DNA of 64,000 bases from Polyangiaceae bacterium (GCA_041389725.1 JAWKRG010000005.1:558001-622000); one strand, 5' to 3'; numbered from the stretch's first letter, positions 49,123 through 58,265 are shown. Program-made: numbers and translations. Notes: a model not told the origin generated them from the sequence alone.

Positions 49123-50724
49123 ATGCGCGGGCTTCGCTGGGCGTGCTTCGTGGTCGCGTGGGCCCTGCCGTCTTGGGCTCAGACGGACGGCCAGCCTGCG
49201 GAACCCGTCGAGCTGGAAGAGACGCCCGAAGCTCCCCCGAGCGTGCCGCCGCCCGTTGAAGAGCCTGCGCCCGTCGGGGGACCGCCGCGAGCAGCGCCGC
49301 CGCCCAAAGCGTCGCCACGCCGACACGCAGCGCCGGGCGCGCCGATGAGCGCAGGTGAGCCGATTCGTCCGGGACATCCACTGCGCCAACCGTTGCCGAA
49401 CGACGTTCCGCCGCTCGAGTATCCGCGCAGCCGTTTCAGTTTCGGATCCTACGGACGCGTCGTCGCAGCTTCGGATGGTCGCGGTGGCGAAGGACGCAAC
49501 GCCGACGTCGTCGCCTTTGGTTCGCGCATCGACGAGGGCACCTACGCCGAGCTCGAGCTGCGGCGCGACGACTTTTGGAAGCCGGAGCTCGAGTCGCGCA
49601 TCGTGACCACCTTGGCAGTGGCGGGTCCCGTCTTCCACTACGACGGCAAGTTCGACGCGAAGATCGCCCTGCGCAACTTGTACGTCGAGGAACGCGGCAT
49701 CGGCGCCAAGGAACTCAGCGTGTGGGCGGGGTCGCGCATGTACCGCGGCGACGACATCTACTTGCTCGACTTCTGGCCCCTCGACAACTTGAACACCCTG
49801 GGTGGCGGCGTGCGCTTCGACATTCCAGGTATGAAGAGCTACGTGGCGTTCCACGTCGGGCTCAATCGCGCCGCCGACGAGTTCCAGTATCAAGAAGTGC
49901 AGCGCCCTGCGCCCCAGAACCAACCCGGCGCCAGCACCGTTGCCTTGCTGGATCGCCCGCGTCTCATCTCCAGCTTGAAGCTCTCCCACATCCAGATGCT
50001 CGACGAAAAGGCGGGCCTCAAGGGCGTGCTCTATGGCGAAGTGCATCGCCTGCCCAGCGGCGAGCGCGAAGAGAGCCCTGGCGTGATCGAGTCGGTGCCG
50101 GGCGACAGCGGCGCTCTGTTCGGTGCGCAGGTGGGCCTATTCACCGGTGAGCACGACACCTTCGTCAACCTGTTCTTCCGTCACGCCACGGGCCTGGCTG
50201 CCTACGGCGAGCTCGCCACGCCCGAAGGCACGTCACCCGATCGCACCGTCGAAGGCGCCACTGAAACGCGCCTCGGCATCTCCGCCAACTACGAGCACGA
50301 GTACTTTGCGGTGGTCGCGGGTGGCTACTTCCGCAGCTTCCGCGAGCCCACGCCGGAGCCCTTCCGCTTCGCCAACATCGACGAAGGCATCTTCGTGCTG
50401 CGCCCGCACCTCTTCCTCGGTGACCACGCCGGCCTCGCCGCCGAAGGTTCCTACCAAGCGCAGCAACGCGGCGTGCTCAACGTCGTGACCAAAGAACCAC
50501 TGCACGCCAAGCTGTGGCGCTTCGGCCTGATGCCGTATCTCTCCCCCGCCGGCAAAGGCGTGTTCAAGCGTCCCCAGCTGCGACTGATCTGGGCCGTGAC
50601 CCAACGCAACGACGACGCGCGCACCCTCTACGCCATCGACGACGTCTTCGCCCGCCGCAAGACCGAACAATTCTTCGGCATCGGCGCCGAGTGGTGGTTC
50701 AACTCCAGCAGCTACGGCGACTAG
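49123..50724 (+). CDS. LamB-like outer membrane sugar porin
   Basis: 533 residues. The signal peptide ends at LPSWAQ. A Pro/Glu-rich periplasmic region of about 80 residues (a coiled-coil-poor linker) precedes the barrel, which begins at FSFGSYGRVVAASDG. Maltoporin-like features: LSVWAGSRMYRGDDIYLLDFWPLDNLNTLGGGVRFDI, alternating beta-strands, and a C-terminal GIGAEWWFNSSS. It should let maltodextrins or other oligosaccharides through the outer membrane, which fits its position next to the GH15 gene. A TATCGA hexamer lies 6 nt before the ATG; there is no Shine-Dalgarno sequence. Confidence 0.75.
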   Translation: MRGLRWACFVVAWALPSWAQTDGQPAEPVELEETPEAPPSVPPPVEEPAPVGGPPRAAPPPKASPRRHAAPGAPMSAGEPIRPGHPLRQPLPNDVPPLEYPRSRFSFGSYGRVVAASDGRGGEGRNADVVAFGSRIDEGTYAELELRRDDFWKPELESRIVTTLAVAGPVFHYDGKFDAKIALRNLYVEERGIGAKELSVWAGSRMYRGDDIYLLDFWPLDNLNTLGGGVRFDIPGMKSYVAFHVGLNRAADEFQYQEVQRPAPQNQPGASTVALLDRPRLISSLKLSHIQMLDEKAGLKGVLYGEVHRLPSGEREESPGVIESVPGDSGALFGAQVGLFTGEHDTFVNLFFRHATGLAAYGELATPEGTSPDRTVEGATETRLGISANYEHEYFAVVAGGYFRSFREPTPEPFRFANIDEGIFVLRPHLFLGDHAGLAAEGSYQAQQRGVLNVVTKEPLHAKLWRFGLMPYLSPAGKGVFKRPQLRLIWAVTQRNDDARTLYAIDDVFARRKTEQFFGIGAEWWFNSSSYGD

Positions 50725-50887
50725 CCTGGCTCCCCTCCGCGATTTTCGCAGCGTGCGCTGACTTTTCACCCGCCAGAATCGTCGCCGTTGTTGGGGTCTA
50801 GGGAGGTCCGCCGCAGCACGTCTACTCAAACCCTGCGCATCGCGATGCGCCGCGCGCGGTTACCAGCGAAAGCGCACTCGAGCCTTC

Positions 50888-51283
50888 TCAATCCCAATGC
50901 TCGGTCACGCTGTCGGGGAGCGTTACCCAAGCGTGCTTGCGCGCTTCGTAGACCGAGAAGACGGGCGACGGGAGGTGAGGATCGGCGAAGGCGCCTACGG
51001 GAACGACGATCGAGTCCGGCATCTTGTCGATGAAGTAGTAAACCGTGGCGCCGCACTCGGGGCAGAAGTGGAAGGAGATGCGACCGCCGTCATCGCCCAC
51101 GCGGACGTAGACCGTGGAGCGACCCGAGAGCTCCACTTCGTCCTTTGGCAGCCGAGTCTGCACGCCAAAGACGCTGCCGGTGCGCTGCTGGCACGCGAGA
51201 CAATGACAGACGGACGTTCGCGTGATCTCACCGCGAAAGGTGAGCTTCAGTTGACCGCAAGAGCAAGTGGCTTCATGGGACAT
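50888..51283 (-). CDS. GFA/CENP-V-type zinc protein
   Basis: 131 residues, typical for the glutathione-dependent formaldehyde-activating (GFA) family. The zinc ligands are visible: C-S-C at residues 7-9, C-H-C-L-A-C near 26-31 and FHFCPECGATVYY. The family binds glutathione adducts or only zinc, and its reaction is often unknown. The ATG start directly follows the methyltransferase stop (TGA-ATG), so the two are coupled. It should be cytosolic. Whether it truly acts on formaldehyde cannot be told from the sequence. Confidence 0.88.
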   Translation of the reverse strand: MSHEATCSCGQLKLTFRGEITRTSVCHCLACQQRTGSVFGVQTRLPKDEVELSGRSTVYVRVGDDGGRISFHFCPECGATVYYFIDKMPDSIVVPVGAFADPHLPSPVFSVYEARKHAWVTLPDSVTEHWD

Positions 51284-52105
51284 TCAGACCTCGCTTCTCC
51301 TGACGCCCGTCATCAAGTGTGTGCGGAAGGGCACGCGGAGCCCCTGGTCCGTTGCGTACGTGGCGAGCTGCGCCGCGACGTCTTGAACCACGGCCTCGCG
51401 TGCCCCTTCGGTTGCGGCTGCGAAGCCCGCCGCCATGGGCGTTGCCCCGACGTGACGGGGCACGAACTCCTGCGGGCTCGGTAGGTCCAGCACCAGCGAG
51501 CTCACGCTCGCGTGAACGTCCTCGAACCCTGCCGCCGTGAGTAGTCCGTGAATGGTTCCCACATCCGTGAGGTTGAAAGCCGCGCCCAACCCCGCAGCCG
51601 TTTCTGGCCCGATGTGGGTCGCCATGGCTCGCACCAGGGCGTCGAAGTAGGGACTCGCTTCCAGCTCGCACCACAGACTCATTACGGCGCGACCGCCGCA
51701 TTTCAAGACGCGGTGCATCTCGCTCAGCGCTCGCGGACGATCGCTCAGGAACTGAAGCGTCTGCGCACAGAGTGCCACGTCGAACTCGCCGTCAGCGAAG
51801 GGAAGCTCGTAGGCGCTGTGCTCGAGCCACTCGATGGCAGTCTCGCTCGAAAGAGAGCGAGCGACCGCGAGCATCCCAGCGTTCACGTCGACGCCGACGA
51901 CGCGCCCCGAGGCGCCGACTCGCTGCGCCGCGAACCGCGCGGCGGCGCCCGTACCACAGCCGACGTCCAACACGGACTCGCCCGCGCTCGAGCGCGACCA
52001 CTCCACGAGCGCTCCGGCAGCCGGCCCGAGGATCGCCGGCACCAGCACCCGCTCGTAGCGCTCGGCAGCATCCTGGGCGAGTTGCCACTGCGTCGACGTC
52101 GTCAT
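51284..52105 (-). CDS. SAM-dependent methyltransferase, class I
   Basis: 273 residues. SAM-binding motif I is VLDVGCGTGAAARFAAQ; motif II is around VVGVDVNAGMLAVA with the acidic residue; post-motif FDVALCAQTLQFLSDRPRALSEMHRVLKCGGRAVMSLW is typical of UbiE/Methyltransf_11-type enzymes. The substrate is unknown. It is followed immediately by the GFA gene. A TACAGA hexamer lies 9 nt before the ATG. It is separated from the upstream regulator gene by 118 bp. Confidence 0.9.
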   Translation of the reverse strand: MTTSTQWQLAQDAAERYERVLVPAILGPAAGALVEWSRSSAGESVLDVGCGTGAAARFAAQRVGASGRVVGVDVNAGMLAVARSLSSETAIEWLEHSAYELPFADGEFDVALCAQTLQFLSDRPRALSEMHRVLKCGGRAVMSLWCELEASPYFDALVRAMATHIGPETAAGLGAAFNLTDVGTIHGLLTAAGFEDVHASVSSLVLDLPSPQEFVPRHVGATPMAAGFAAATEGAREAVVQDVAAQLATYATDQGLRVPFRTHLMTGVRRSEV

Positions 52106-52223
52106 CGTTACTCGTCTGTAGTTTCTGGCTGCGTCGATGACAAGTCGTGGGGTGGGCCGTCGTGCGTGGCCCGAGTTCGTAGTACGTCGCCGGCTTCGGG
52201 GATGCAGCCCGTCGCTGCCGCGC

Positions 52224-54737
52224 TCAGCTGCGACTGATCGACGCGTCCAGAGTGTAGCCCTCGCCTCGGGTCACGATCGCGTTCTCCAACCCGAGCTTGC
52301 GCAAGCTCGCGATGGCCACGTGCACGCGGTGCGCTGCGGACTCCGGTCGCGCGGACTGCCCTGGCCAACCCGCCGCGAACAGCTCTTCGACACTGCGCAC
52401 CTCGCCGACTTCTCGAGCGCGAATGAGATCGAGCAAGATCAGCCGCAGACTGGTTCGCCGCGCCAAGCTCACCCGGGACTTCGTGACCTCGAACCAAGCG
52501 GCATCCGACGCCACACGCAGGGTGCGTTGCGGAGGCTCGGTGCGGCTGAGCAACCGTGCGGGAAGGCGCACCTCGTTGGGCGCCGGCTCTGTGCCTTCGC
52601 GGGCATAGAAGGAAAGCACCTCCTCCAAACCGCGGCGCGCGCCGTCCGGATCGTCCTTTCGCAGCATGAAGGCCCGCCACAGGGAAAGGCAATGGCGATC
52701 ACCCTCGGTGCCGTGCTCGTCCAGCTCGACTCGCGCGCGTTCCCATAGCTCGCGAGCGTAGACGCTGCGACCGAGCTCGGCTTCCGTCGCTGCTTGCGCA
52801 GCTCGGAACAACGCAGCAAAGCGATGGCTTCCAATTTCGTCGAGGCGCTCCACTGCGAAACGGTAGCGCGCGAGCGCCGATTCCGGGTCGCCTCGGTCCA
52901 ACTCCAGATCGCCGTAGAAGCCGTTGAGAATGCCCTCCCAATGGCGGTCGCCCACGCGCCGCGTCAGCCCCAAGGCGCGTTCGAGGACGCGCTCCGCTTC
53001 CGCGAAGCGAGACAGCTCGGTGTGAAGGACGGCGATGTCGCCCAGCGTGTGGGCCTGCAACCGCACGTCGCCGAGCTCCTCGAAGATCGCCAGCGCCTGG
53101 GTCAGGAACTCCTCGGCCTCGGGCAGCGCGCCCCGCTCCAAGTTGCGATTGCCGAGGTTCTCGAGAGCCGTTCCCTCTTCCCGCCGCGCGCCGCAGCGAC
53201 GGAAACACGCGAGCGCGGCGCCATAGTGTCGAAGGGCGTCGGCCTGCCGCCCTTCGTAGGCGGATAGCATGCCCCAGGCCGACTCGATGCCACCGGCAAG
53301 CAGGTCGTCGTCTGTTTGCTCCAAGAGCGCGGGAGCACGCTCCAGAAGTCTTCGCGCATCATCGAGGCGATCCAGCCAGGTCCACGCCACGCTCAACCGC
53401 GCTCCGACGTGAAGCGCGACACGCGGATCGGGGTCGTCGACGGCAGGCTCCAAATCCTTCACTGCCTCCGTCAAGGCACCGATCGTGACCTTGGCCAACC
53501 CACGAGCGACCTTGGCTCTGCGTTCGAGCGTGGGTGACGTGACCAGCGGGATCGCGGCGTCCAGCAGGCTCACTAGAAGTTGGAGTGGCCCCCGCGTCGA
53601 CAGCAGTGGTTCGAGGCCGAGGGCGGCCCAGGCCGCGTGCTCACCATCCCCACGTGCGACCGCGCGCTCATGCACCGCCAGCAGATTCGCTTCGTCAGCC
53701 TCCTTCACGCCGCCTGCGCGTGCCTGCGACAGGTAATAGTTGGCCTGGCGCTCCTCGGCCTGGCGCCGCTCATCGCCGCCCATTCGCAGCAGCGAGAATT
53801 CGCGGATGCTCTCCAGCAGCGAATAGCGACCTGCGTCGGAAACGCGGACCAGCGACTGATCGATCAAGCGGGTCAGCAGTTCCAGGGCATCACCGGAGCT
53901 GAGCACATGGTCGGCAGCATTCAGATCGAAGCCGCCACGAAAGACGGAGCACTCCCCGAGGGCGAGCCGTGCATCGGGCTCCAAGAGCTGCCAGGACCAG
54001 TCGATGGTAGCCTCCAGCGTCGCCTGCCGCGGTGGCCGGGAGCCGCGATCCACCAGCGTCTCGAAACGCCGTTCGAGTCGCGCGAGTAGTTGCGCTGGGG
54101 TCGCGCTCCTCACTCGCGCCGCACACAGTTCGATTGCCAAGGGCAGGCAATCGAGTTTCGTCACCAGCTCCGAAGCTTCTTCTCGAGCAGGCTGAAAGTC
54201 GCCTCGTACGGCACGAGCGCGCGAGAAGAAGAGGCTCATCGCGTCTTCGAGCTGCAAGGGACCGAGATCGACGCAATGCTCGCCAACGATGCGCAGGCGT
54301 TCACGACTCGTTCCCAGCATCATGAGCTCGGGTGCCAGGTCGAGCAGCACTTCCACCAGCGGACGCACTTCGCTCGCCACTTGCTCCAAGTTGTCGAGCA
54401 CGAGAAGGGCGCGCCCCCGGTCGGACAGCGCATACCCGAGCACGTTGGTCAGTACGTCGACGTCCGCCCGCGCGGGTAGAGCCAGTCCCAAGGTGCGGGC
54501 CAGTGCTTCTATGCAAGCCAAACGAGTGGTAGCAGCGGACAGATCGCAGACCCACACTGGCGCTGTGGCAACCAAGTCATGAGCAAAGTGGACTGCGAGC
54601 CGCGTCTTGCCACTGCCGCCGGGCCCCAGGAGCGTGACCAGTCCACGGCCTTCGCTCCAGTGGCGATGAAGCTCTCCCAACTCGGTCTTGCGGCCGACGA
54701 AGTCGTTCCGTTCGCGTGCAAGGGAGGCCACCTGCAT
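52224..54737 (-). CDS. NB-ARC/TPR transcriptional regulator with C-terminal winged helix
   Basis: 837 residues from ATG 54737. Walker A GPGGSGKT (38-45) and Walker B RALLVLDNLEQV (109-120) mark a STAND-type ATPase like those in AfsR/LuxR-family regulators. Next come several TPR-like helical units (HYGAALACFRRCGARREEGTAL, EFLTQALAIFEELGDVRLQAHTL). The C-terminal about 95 residues (TSLRLILLDLIRAREVGEVRSVEELF, SAAHRVHVAIASLRKLGLENAIVTRGEGYTL) form an OmpR-type winged helix. The order is the reverse of the usual N-terminal DNA-binding layout. It lies 19 bp after the TPR/PEGA gene, probably in one operon with the kinase gene upstream. Confidence 0.85.
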   Translation of the reverse strand: MQVASLARERNDFVGRKTELGELHRHWSEGRGLVTLLGPGGSGKTRLAVHFAHDLVATAPVWVCDLSAATTRLACIEALARTLGLALPARADVDVLTNVLGYALSDRGRALLVLDNLEQVASEVRPLVEVLLDLAPELMMLGTSRERLRIVGEHCVDLGPLQLEDAMSLFFSRARAVRGDFQPAREEASELVTKLDCLPLAIELCAARVRSATPAQLLARLERRFETLVDRGSRPPRQATLEATIDWSWQLLEPDARLALGECSVFRGGFDLNAADHVLSSGDALELLTRLIDQSLVRVSDAGRYSLLESIREFSLLRMGGDERRQAEERQANYYLSQARAGGVKEADEANLLAVHERAVARGDGEHAAWAALGLEPLLSTRGPLQLLVSLLDAAIPLVTSPTLERRAKVARGLAKVTIGALTEAVKDLEPAVDDPDPRVALHVGARLSVAWTWLDRLDDARRLLERAPALLEQTDDDLLAGGIESAWGMLSAYEGRQADALRHYGAALACFRRCGARREEGTALENLGNRNLERGALPEAEEFLTQALAIFEELGDVRLQAHTLGDIAVLHTELSRFAEAERVLERALGLTRRVGDRHWEGILNGFYGDLELDRGDPESALARYRFAVERLDEIGSHRFAALFRAAQAATEAELGRSVYARELWERARVELDEHGTEGDRHCLSLWRAFMLRKDDPDGARRGLEEVLSFYAREGTEPAPNEVRLPARLLSRTEPPQRTLRVASDAAWFEVTKSRVSLARRTSLRLILLDLIRAREVGEVRSVEELFAAGWPGQSARPESAAHRVHVAIASLRKLGLENAIVTRGEGYTLDASISRS

Positions 54738-54756
54738 CGAGTCCGTCGTAGCCGGT

Positions 54757-55704
54757 TCAGAATCGGCCCGACAGGGAAACTTGGCCGCCGCCGGGAGTGA
54801 GCCACACGCCGGCTTGGGGCGTGGTGCTTTCGGGCTCGCTGCCATCTGCGGACAAGAACAGATACGTGGCCAGACCGACGCCGGCGATACCAACGCCAAA
54901 GGAGACGGTGCTGACCAGCCCGAGGCTTTGCGCGCTGTCCACGGCGTCGCGGCCCTCGGCGTTGCACACGCGATTGGGGCAGTTCTGGTCGATGGTGTCG
55001 GTCTTCGACGCAGCCATCAGCCCCGTGACCGCGCCGACGGCAAGGCCCGCGACGCCAATGCCGCCAGCGACCCAGGCCAGGGTAGGCGCGCCGGATTTCG
55101 ACTCTTGCTCACCGGTGTCTCGTTGAGCGGGCGCTGCGCCGCTGACGTCGAGCTCCACCGTACGCGCGTCGCCGGCTTGCAGCTCCACCTCTGCCGATGT
55201 GATCTCGTTGCTACCGGAAGCTAGGCGCACGGTGTAGGCGCCGGGATCGAGGGCGAGGGGTCGACCGAGCTCGGCGCTGATGTCGCGGTCGCCGAGAGAA
55301 AGGCTCGCGCCTTCGGGCTTGGCGGCGGAGAGCGTGACGGTCAGGGTCGGGATCTTGGGACCGATCTCCGCGCGCTTACGCAATGCGACTGCAACGCGGT
55401 CCGCATGCTTGTTCGCTTCCGCGGGGGGAAGCTTGCCCACCTCCGTCAAGAAGCGACCGTAGCTATCGTTCGCGGTCTTGAGCTTGCCCCAACCCTTTTG
55501 GCATTCGGCGAGAGTGAACAACACGCCAGCGAGGGGTTCGAGTTCGTGGCTCTGGGCGATCAGCGGACAACCTTCGTCGAAGCGCCCCGCCAAGAACGCT
55601 TCCAAGCCCTTGTTGAACAGTTGCTCGGCCCGACTCTCGGCGCGGGCTTGCACGCTGACGGTGCAAAGAGCGACGAGCAACAGCGGGCCGAGGAAACGTC
55701 CCAT
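54757..55704 (-). CDS. Exported TPR/PEGA membrane protein, second kinase partner
   Basis: 315 residues from ATG 55704; a TTG just before is an alternative. A signal peptide (GRFLGPLLLVALCTVSVQARAE) precedes a TPR-like domain (RAEQLFNKGLEAFLAGRFDEGCPLI), a PEGA-like beta unit (TLTVTLSAAKPEGASLSLGD, PGAYTVRLASGSNEITSAEVEL) and two C-terminal membrane segments flanking a Cys pair (QNCPNRVCNAEGRD). The architecture matches the protein at 21942-22952. It follows its kinase gene by 33 bp. A TACGAT box lies 9 nt upstream of the ATG, so it may also be transcribed independently. Confidence 0.82.
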   Translation of the reverse strand: MGRFLGPLLLVALCTVSVQARAESRAEQLFNKGLEAFLAGRFDEGCPLIAQSHELEPLAGVLFTLAECQKGWGKLKTANDSYGRFLTEVGKLPPAEANKHADRVAVALRKRAEIGPKIPTLTVTLSAAKPEGASLSLGDRDISAELGRPLALDPGAYTVRLASGSNEITSAEVELQAGDARTVELDVSGAAPAQRDTGEQESKSGAPTLAWVAGGIGVAGLAVGAVTGLMAASKTDTIDQNCPNRVCNAEGRDAVDSAQSLGLVSTVSFGVGIAGVGLATYLFLSADGSEPESTTPQAGVWLTPGGGQVSLSGRF

Positions 55705-55713
55705 CAAGGCCGC

Positions 55714-55719
55714 ATCGTA
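55714..55719 (-). promoter_or_regulatory. -10 box TACGAT of the second TPR/PEGA gene
   Basis: TATACGAT on the coding strand ends 9 nt before ATG 55704 and overlaps the kinase-PEGA intergenic space. Confidence 0.35.
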
Positions 55720-55737
55720 TACCAGACGCCTGCCGAG

Positions 55738-57174
55738 TCACTCCCGCTTGTACAGAGAGGCGGGCTTTGGGCTTGGAACGGGCTTCGGCTTGGGTTTGGG
55801 CCGCCAGTACACGGTGCGCTTCTTCGTGGCGGGCTTTGCCGAGGGCTCCGGCGCGGGTGCACTGGTTTGCGGGGCGGGCTCCGAGCTGCCGACGGCAAAG
55901 CGACTCACCTGGCGTGTGAGCGACAGCGCACCGAGCGCGGAAGCATTCAGTCGCGACTCCAGGGATGGACTGGATGCCGCGACCACGGCCCACGTTGCGC
56001 CCACAGCCAACAGCGCGCCCGCCGCAGCGAAGGGCAGCATGCTACGCCGGCGTGGTTTGGCCCACGCGGCGTCCAGGGAAACCTGGCTGTCCGTCAGCGT
56101 TCCGCGATGCTCGTCCACCGCAGCGACGGGCAGGGACCCGCCGCTGATGGGCACGGTCACGGTCTCCGTGGGTTCCACGATGGTCGGCACCGACGGATTG
56201 CTCGTGCTGCGTCCGACCTCGCGCAACATGGCGTCGCGCTCCTGCAGCGGCTCGGCGGCTACGCGATGCACCCACTCGGAAACGGTGCTTTGCGTGATCA
56301 CGGGTGCGGCGCGCTCCAAGTCGTGCTGCATTTCCCGAGCCGTCGGGTAGCGGTTGGCGCGATCGCGCTCCAGTCCTTTCAGGGTCACCGCGTCGAGGCT
56401 GGTCGGCACTGCCGCACGATGCAGACTGGGGGGCGAGACGGGCCCTTCCAGCAATTGGTAGATCAGCTCCCCGTCGTTGCTGGCTTCGAACAAGCGGCGG
56501 TTCGCCAAGCACTGCCACAGCACCACCGCAGCGGCGAAGACGTCCGTCTGGCGATCGATCTTGCCCTGACGAATCTGCTCGGGCGCCATGTAGGCCAACT
56601 TGCCACGCAGCTGTCCCTCGCGCGTGGTGTGGATCTGCGACACGGCCTTGGCCACACCAAAGTCGATGATGCGCGCAACGCCGTCGGTGCCCACCAAGAT
56701 GTTCTGCGGCGAAACGTCGCGATGCACGACCTGCAGCGGCGCGCCGTCCTCGTCGCGTGCTTCGTGCGCGGCGTGGAGCCCGGCGAGCACGCCGACCATC
56801 ACGTTGGCAGCGACCTCGACGGGAATTCCGCCCTGTGCACTGGCGAGTTTTGCCAGGTGCGACAAGGGCAGGCCGTGGATGTACTCCATGACGATGAACA
56901 GTTCGTCGCCGTCCTCCACCACGTCCAGGGTCTGCGCGACGTTTGGATGCACGATGCGCGCTGCCACCCGTGCTTCATCGACGAACATGGCGCGAAAATC
57001 GGGTTCACGGGCGTACTGCGGATGCAGCCGCTTGACCGCTACCGTGCGCGCAAACCCGACCTTGCCGTGCAGGCGGGCAAGGTGCACTGTGGCCATGCCG
57101 CCCGACGCGATCACGTCGAAGAGCTCGTAGCGTCCCGCCAAGACGGCGGGTTGAAGCGTGCGAGTGGCTCCCAC
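55738..57174 (-). CDS. Hanks-type Ser/Thr kinase with HRDVSPQN catalytic loop
   Basis: 478 residues from GTG 57174. The kinase domain includes ASGGMATVH (23-31), Lys48 in VAVKRL, HRDVSPQN at 151-158, DFG at 171-173 and PEQ plus QTDVFAAAVVLWQ. The Lys normally found two residues after the catalytic Asp is Ser here (DVS instead of DLK), a substitution known in myxobacterial kinases; catalysis may still occur. One membrane segment (SMLPFAAAGALLAVGATWAVVAAS) separates it from a Pro/Lys-rich outer region. It is followed by the TPR/PEGA gene and then the NB-ARC regulator. It is divergent from the kinase at 57345. Confidence 0.92.
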   Translation of the reverse strand: MGATRTLQPAVLAGRYELFDVIASGGMATVHLARLHGKVGFARTVAVKRLHPQYAREPDFRAMFVDEARVAARIVHPNVAQTLDVVEDGDELFIVMEYIHGLPLSHLAKLASAQGGIPVEVAANVMVGVLAGLHAAHEARDEDGAPLQVVHRDVSPQNILVGTDGVARIIDFGVAKAVSQIHTTREGQLRGKLAYMAPEQIRQGKIDRQTDVFAAAVVLWQCLANRRLFEASNDGELIYQLLEGPVSPPSLHRAAVPTSLDAVTLKGLERDRANRYPTAREMQHDLERAAPVITQSTVSEWVHRVAAEPLQERDAMLREVGRSTSNPSVPTIVEPTETVTVPISGGSLPVAAVDEHRGTLTDSQVSLDAAWAKPRRRSMLPFAAAGALLAVGATWAVVAASSPSLESRLNASALGALSLTRQVSRFAVGSSEPAPQTSAPAPEPSAKPATKKRTVYWRPKPKPKPVPSPKPASLYKRE

Positions 57175-57183
57175 TAGCCATAC

Positions 57184-57189
57184 AGAATA
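57184..57189 (-). promoter_or_regulatory. -10 box TATTCT of the kinase operon
   Basis: TATTCT on the coding strand ends 9 nt before GTG 57174. No Shine-Dalgarno sequence is seen. Confidence 0.4.
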
Positions 57190-57344
57190 CGGGCGCGCGG
57201 CCAGCGGGACCAGTGAAGAGCAGTTCGATGGTACTGAAAATGCGTTCGCTGCCGCGCCACGAATGAGGCGCGCGTGCCGCAGGACTGCAGCTTTTTGCTG
57301 TCGCTGCTCGACCGCGCGGCGCCGCTGCTCTATGGCAGAACGCG

Positions 57345-58265
57345 GTGGAGTTTCCGGTCATCGCACCAGGGGAAAGCGTCGGCCCCTACCGCATCGAGGG
57401 CGAGGTGGGTCGTGGATCCACGGCGATCGTGTTTCGCGCCGTCGATGCGGCCGGTGTCGCGGTCGCCCTGAAAGTGATGCTCGCGGAGCTCGCCGAAGAC
57501 GCCGAGGCGCTGCAGATGTTTCTCGACGAGCAGCGCATCGCGTCTCACGTGGACCACGACAACGTCGCGCGAGTGCTGGATACCGGCACGCATCAAGGAT
57601 CGCCCTTCATCGTGCAAGAGCTGGTGGACGGCTTCTCTTATGCGCAGCTGGCAGAAGCGGCGGCTCACGCGCGGGTCCCTTTGCCCACAGGCCTGCACCT
57701 GCACATCCTGTCGCAGGCCGCCCAAGGTCTGCACGGAGCGCACCAGACGCGCAGTGAAGCCGGCGAACTGCTGGGCCTGGTCCATCGGGACGTGAAGCCA
57801 CAGAACGTGCTCATTGGCCTCGAAGGTCGCGTCAAGGTCGTCGACTTCGGCATAGCCGCCGCGCACGGGCGCAAGACGCGGACGGCAACTGGCAACACCA
57901 AGGGCACGCTGGCGTACCTGGCGCCAGAGCAGATCTTGTCGCCGCGGGACGTGGACCGCAGGGTCGACCTGTGGGCGCTGGGCGTCGTCGCCTGGGAAAT
58001 GCTCATGGAGCAGCGGCTGTTCCAAGACGCGAATGAAGGCGGCACGATTTGGAACGTCGTGCATCGCGCCGTACCCGATCTCCCGACCGAGGCGATTCCG
58101 GTCGCCGCGGCCGCCATCATTCGCAAGTGCCTCACCCGCGAACGCGCCCAGCGACCCGCGAGCGCTGCTGCCGTGGCAGAAGCTCTCGAAGAGGCTGCTG
58201 CCGAGTGCGGCTGGTCGTCGTCGGCGCAAGTGGCGGCACAGCTCCGCGCCATTGCGGGGCGGTGA
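57345..58265 (+). CDS. Soluble Hanks-type Ser/Thr kinase
   Basis: 306 residues from GTG 57345. The kinase domain fills nearly the whole protein: GRGSTAIV (23-30), Lys43, HRDVKPQN at 148-155, DFG at 167-169, PEQIL and DLWALGVVAWEML. All catalytic residues are canonical. No membrane segment or extra domain is present, so it should be cytosolic. It is divergent from the membrane kinase at 55738-57174, across 170 bp. The two may form one signalling unit, but no sequence evidence shows direct interaction. Confidence 0.93.
   Translation: MEFPVIAPGESVGPYRIEGEVGRGSTAIVFRAVDAAGVAVALKVMLAELAEDAEALQMFLDEQRIASHVDHDNVARVLDTGTHQGSPFIVQELVDGFSYAQLAEAAAHARVPLPTGLHLHILSQAAQGLHGAHQTRSEAGELLGLVHRDVKPQNVLIGLEGRVKVVDFGIAAAHGRKTRTATGNTKGTLAYLAPEQILSPRDVDRRVDLWALGVVAWEMLMEQRLFQDANEGGTIWNVVHRAVPDLPTEAIPVAAAAIIRKCLTRERAQRPASAAAVAEALEEAAAECGWSSSAQVAAQLRAIAGR

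Noticed and set aside
46567..50046. Continuous 1159-codon frame on the minus strand
   Set aside because: Only the part up to ATG 48828 encodes the GH15 protein. The rest is antisense to the porin gene and contains no protein-like motif.
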